Shown piece by piece: positions 14,536 to 16,313 of a stretch of 16,313 nt of DNA. This DNA comes from Sphingomonas sanxanigenens (GTDB taxonomy: Bacteria; Pseudomonadota; Alphaproteobacteria; Sphingomonadales; Sphingomonadaceae). The notes beneath the pieces were generated by a model. The model had not been told where the DNA came from and did no database searches. It saw nothing but the letters and a program-made list of their open reading frames with translations. A program made the translations under genes and the position numbers. The stretch's first letter is position 1. Every line of letters starts with the position of its first letter. Location: the NCBI GenBank assembly GCA_003240855.1, contig QFNN01000068.1:1-16313 (forward strand), given 5' to 3'.

Positions 14536-16313
14536 ATGCGATGTAAAAATGGTCGTGGATCGGGGCTTTGGCGTTTCGCGGGCGTCATGCTGGGCTCGAC
14601 GGCGCTGGCGAGCAGCGGGGCAGCGCTAGCCCAGCAGCAGCCCTCGGACATCTCATCGTCGAGCGACATTGTCGTTACCGCGACCAAGCGCGCCGAGCGC
14701 CTTCAGGACGTTCCGCTGAGCATCCAGGCCCTGGGCGAGGCGACGCTCGATCAGCATCAGGTGCAGAGCTTCGACGACTATGCAAAGCTGTTGCCCAGCG
14801 TCAGCTTCCAGTCCTTCGGCCCCAGCCAGAGCCAGATTTATTTCCGCGGCGTGACCAGCGGCGGCGACGGCCTGCATGGCGGATCGCCCCCGGCGAGCGG
14901 CCTTTATCTCGATGAAATCCCGCTCACGACGATCGCCAGCAACGTCGACTTTCACGTCTACGACATGGAGCGCGTCGAGGCGTTGTCAGGACCGCAGGGG
15001 ACGCTTTACGGCGCAAGCTCGCTATCGGGCACGCTGCGCCTGATTACGAACAAGCCCGATGCGAGCAGCTTCTCCGCAGGCGTCGATCTCGACGCGAACA
15101 AGTTCGGCAAGGGCGCGGCGGGCGGCACGGCCGAGGCTTTCGTCAACCTCCCGCTGGGCGAGAAGGCGGCGATCCGCCTCGTCGGCTTTTACGAGCATGA
15201 CGGCGGTTATATCGACAATGCGCCGGGCGCCCGCACCTATACGCTGAATGACGACGATCCTTCGACCAACGTCACGATCAACAACGACAAATACGCCAAA
15301 AAGAACTTCAACGATGTCGACACCTATGGCGGTCGCGCGGCGCTGAAGCTCGACCTGTCGGACGACTGGACGGTGATGCCGGCGTTCATCTACCAGCGGC
15401 AGGTTGCGCACGGCAATTTTCTATACGATCCGCGCGCGGGCGACCTCAAGGTCCATGACTTCACGCCCGAGATCAACAAGGATCGCTGGTATCAGGCGGC
15501 CCTGACCATTCAGGGCAAGCTGTCCGACTGGGACATCACCTATGCCGGCGGCTATTTCGAGCGCAGGACCGAGAACCAGACCGATTATAGCTATTACACC
15601 GTCGCCTATGATGGCGGGGCGCATCAGGGCAGTTTCTATTACACCTATTTCCCGACGGGCGACGGCGGCTTCCTTGATCCGACGGTCCATCAGTATCTGG
15701 CCGATCGCTATACGAAACAGACGCACGAGTTGCGGATCTCGTCGCCGGCCAGCGAGCGGCTGCGGCTGACCGCCGGGCTCTTCTACGGGCGTCAGACGGA
15801 CTATATCCAGGCTGACTATGTCACCCCCGGGATTTCCCAGATTCCGTCGGACGGCTTCTATTTCCCGACGCCGATACCGGGCTTCGGCGATTCCACGTTC
15901 CGCACGCGCACCAGGCGCGTCGACCGCGATTACGCAGCCTTCGCCGATGCGGCGTTCGACATCACGCCGAAGCTGACGCTCGACCTCGGCATTCGCGGCT
16001 TCATGACCAAGAATACGCAGGTCGGCTTCTCGGGATTCGCCTACAATGCTGCGGATACGTCATGCCTGCCGACGACGGCGACAGACCGGCCCTGCACCAA
16101 TATCGACGGCAAGTTCGACGATGCGGGCGAAACGCACAAGGCGACGCTGTCGTGGAAGGTCGCGCCGGGCAAAATGATCTACGCCACCTATTCGACCGGC
16201 TATCGGCCCGGCGGTCTCAACCGGCGGCAGGGCGTCGACGCCTACAAGGCGGATACGCTCGACAATTTCGAGATCGGCGGGAAAACGAGCTGGCTGAACA
16301 ATAGCCTCAATAT
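14536..16313 (+). CDS. TonB-dependent receptor, 3' end outside window
   Basis: 592 complete codons are visible and the frame is still open at the edge. The ATG at 14536 (MRCKNGRGSGLWRF) has AAGGGG about 8 nt upstream and begins a signal peptide ending near ALA|QQQ (residue 32). TonB box DIVVTATKR (44-52); plug with RLQDVPLSIQALGEATL (55-71), IYFRGVTSGGDG (101-112), SGLYLDEIPL (121-130), MERVEALSGPQGTLYGASSL (144-163) and GTLRLITNKP (165-174); the barrel follows. This matches the large sphingomonad TBDR group whose members sit beside catabolic genes for plant or aromatic compounds; the substrate would be suggested by the next genes, which are not visible. It is divergent from the PhoD-linked TBDR. 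Confidence 0.93.
   Translation, partial: MRCKNGRGSGLWRFAGVMLGSTALASSGAALAQQQPSDISSSSDIVVTATKRAERLQDVPLSIQALGEATLDQHQVQSFDDYAKLLPSVSFQSFGPSQSQIYFRGVTSGGDGLHGGSPPASGLYLDEIPLTTIASNVDFHVYDMERVEALSGPQGTLYGASSLSGTLRLITNKPDASSFSAGVDLDANKFGKGAAGGTAEAFVNLPLGEKAAIRLVGFYEHDGGYIDNAPGARTYTLNDDDPSTNVTINNDKYAKKNFNDVDTYGGRAALKLDLSDDWTVMPAFIYQRQVAHGNFLYDPRAGDLKVHDFTPEINKDRWYQAALTIQGKLSDWDITYAGGYFERRTENQTDYSYYTVAYDGGAHQGSFYYTYFPTGDGGFLDPTVHQYLADRYTKQTHELRISSPASERLRLTAGLFYGRQTDYIQADYVTPGISQIPSDGFYFPTPIPGFGDSTFRTRTRRVDRDYAAFADAAFDITPKLTLDLGIRGFMTKNTQVGFSGFAYNAADTSCLPTTATDRPCTNIDGKFDDAGETHKATLSWKVAPGKMIYATYSTGYRPGGLNRRQGVDAYKADTLDNFEIGGKTSWLNNSLN

Overview
The window is high-GC DNA from an alphaproteobacterium, most likely a sphingomonad (Sphingomonas, Sphingobium or Sphingopyxis type). 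The basis is three TonB-dependent receptors (TBDRs) of the kind that expands in that group, a secreted family 43 glycosidase behind a LacI-type palindrome, a dispersed TCATTGCGAGGAG / GAAGCAATCCAG repeat, and the codon style. Genus is an inference; there is no rRNA or marker gene here.

Layout. (1) 1-1032, minus: a secreted GH43 glycosidase running off the left edge, with a perfect 12-bp palindrome GTTAGCGCTAAC in its promoter. (2) 1162-5718, minus: a complete high-affinity potassium pump operon, reading upstream to downstream as a 27-residue membrane peptide, kdpF (29 residues), kdpA, kdpB and kdpC, closed by a hairpin. No kdpD or kdpE lies in the window. The region in front of the operon (5719-5969) holds two hairpins and an 11-bp-phased direct repeat. 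(3) 5970-8057, minus: a TBDR gene interrupted by one in-frame amber codon. Divergent from it across 100 bp is a two-gene plus-strand unit (8158-9635): a small exported His/Cys-containing protein, then a di-heme MauG/cytochrome c peroxidase-type protein. A ModE-like DNA-binding protein (minus) overlaps the end of the latter tail to tail. (4) 10211-14160, minus: a full-length TBDR followed 11 bp later by a Tat-exported PhoD-type alkaline phosphatase, with a REP-like repeat after it. (5) 14161-14535: a 375-bp divergent control region, gene-free, containing a 36-bp imperfect inverted repeat and two near-identical 19-mers. (6) 14536 to the right edge, plus: a third TBDR, incomplete.

How the genes fit together. 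Most of the window concerns cell-envelope nutrient acquisition: potassium (Kdp), plant-type polysaccharide side chains (GH43), probably phosphate esters (TBDR plus PhoD), and an unknown, possibly metal-related substrate (TBDR, exported small protein, MauG-like di-heme protein). The last set is the best candidate for an undescribed system. It resembles in architecture, but not visibly in sequence, the MbnT/MbnP/MbnH receptor-partner-diheme enzyme sets. Its receptor looks inactivated in this strain, or the amber codon is a sequence error.
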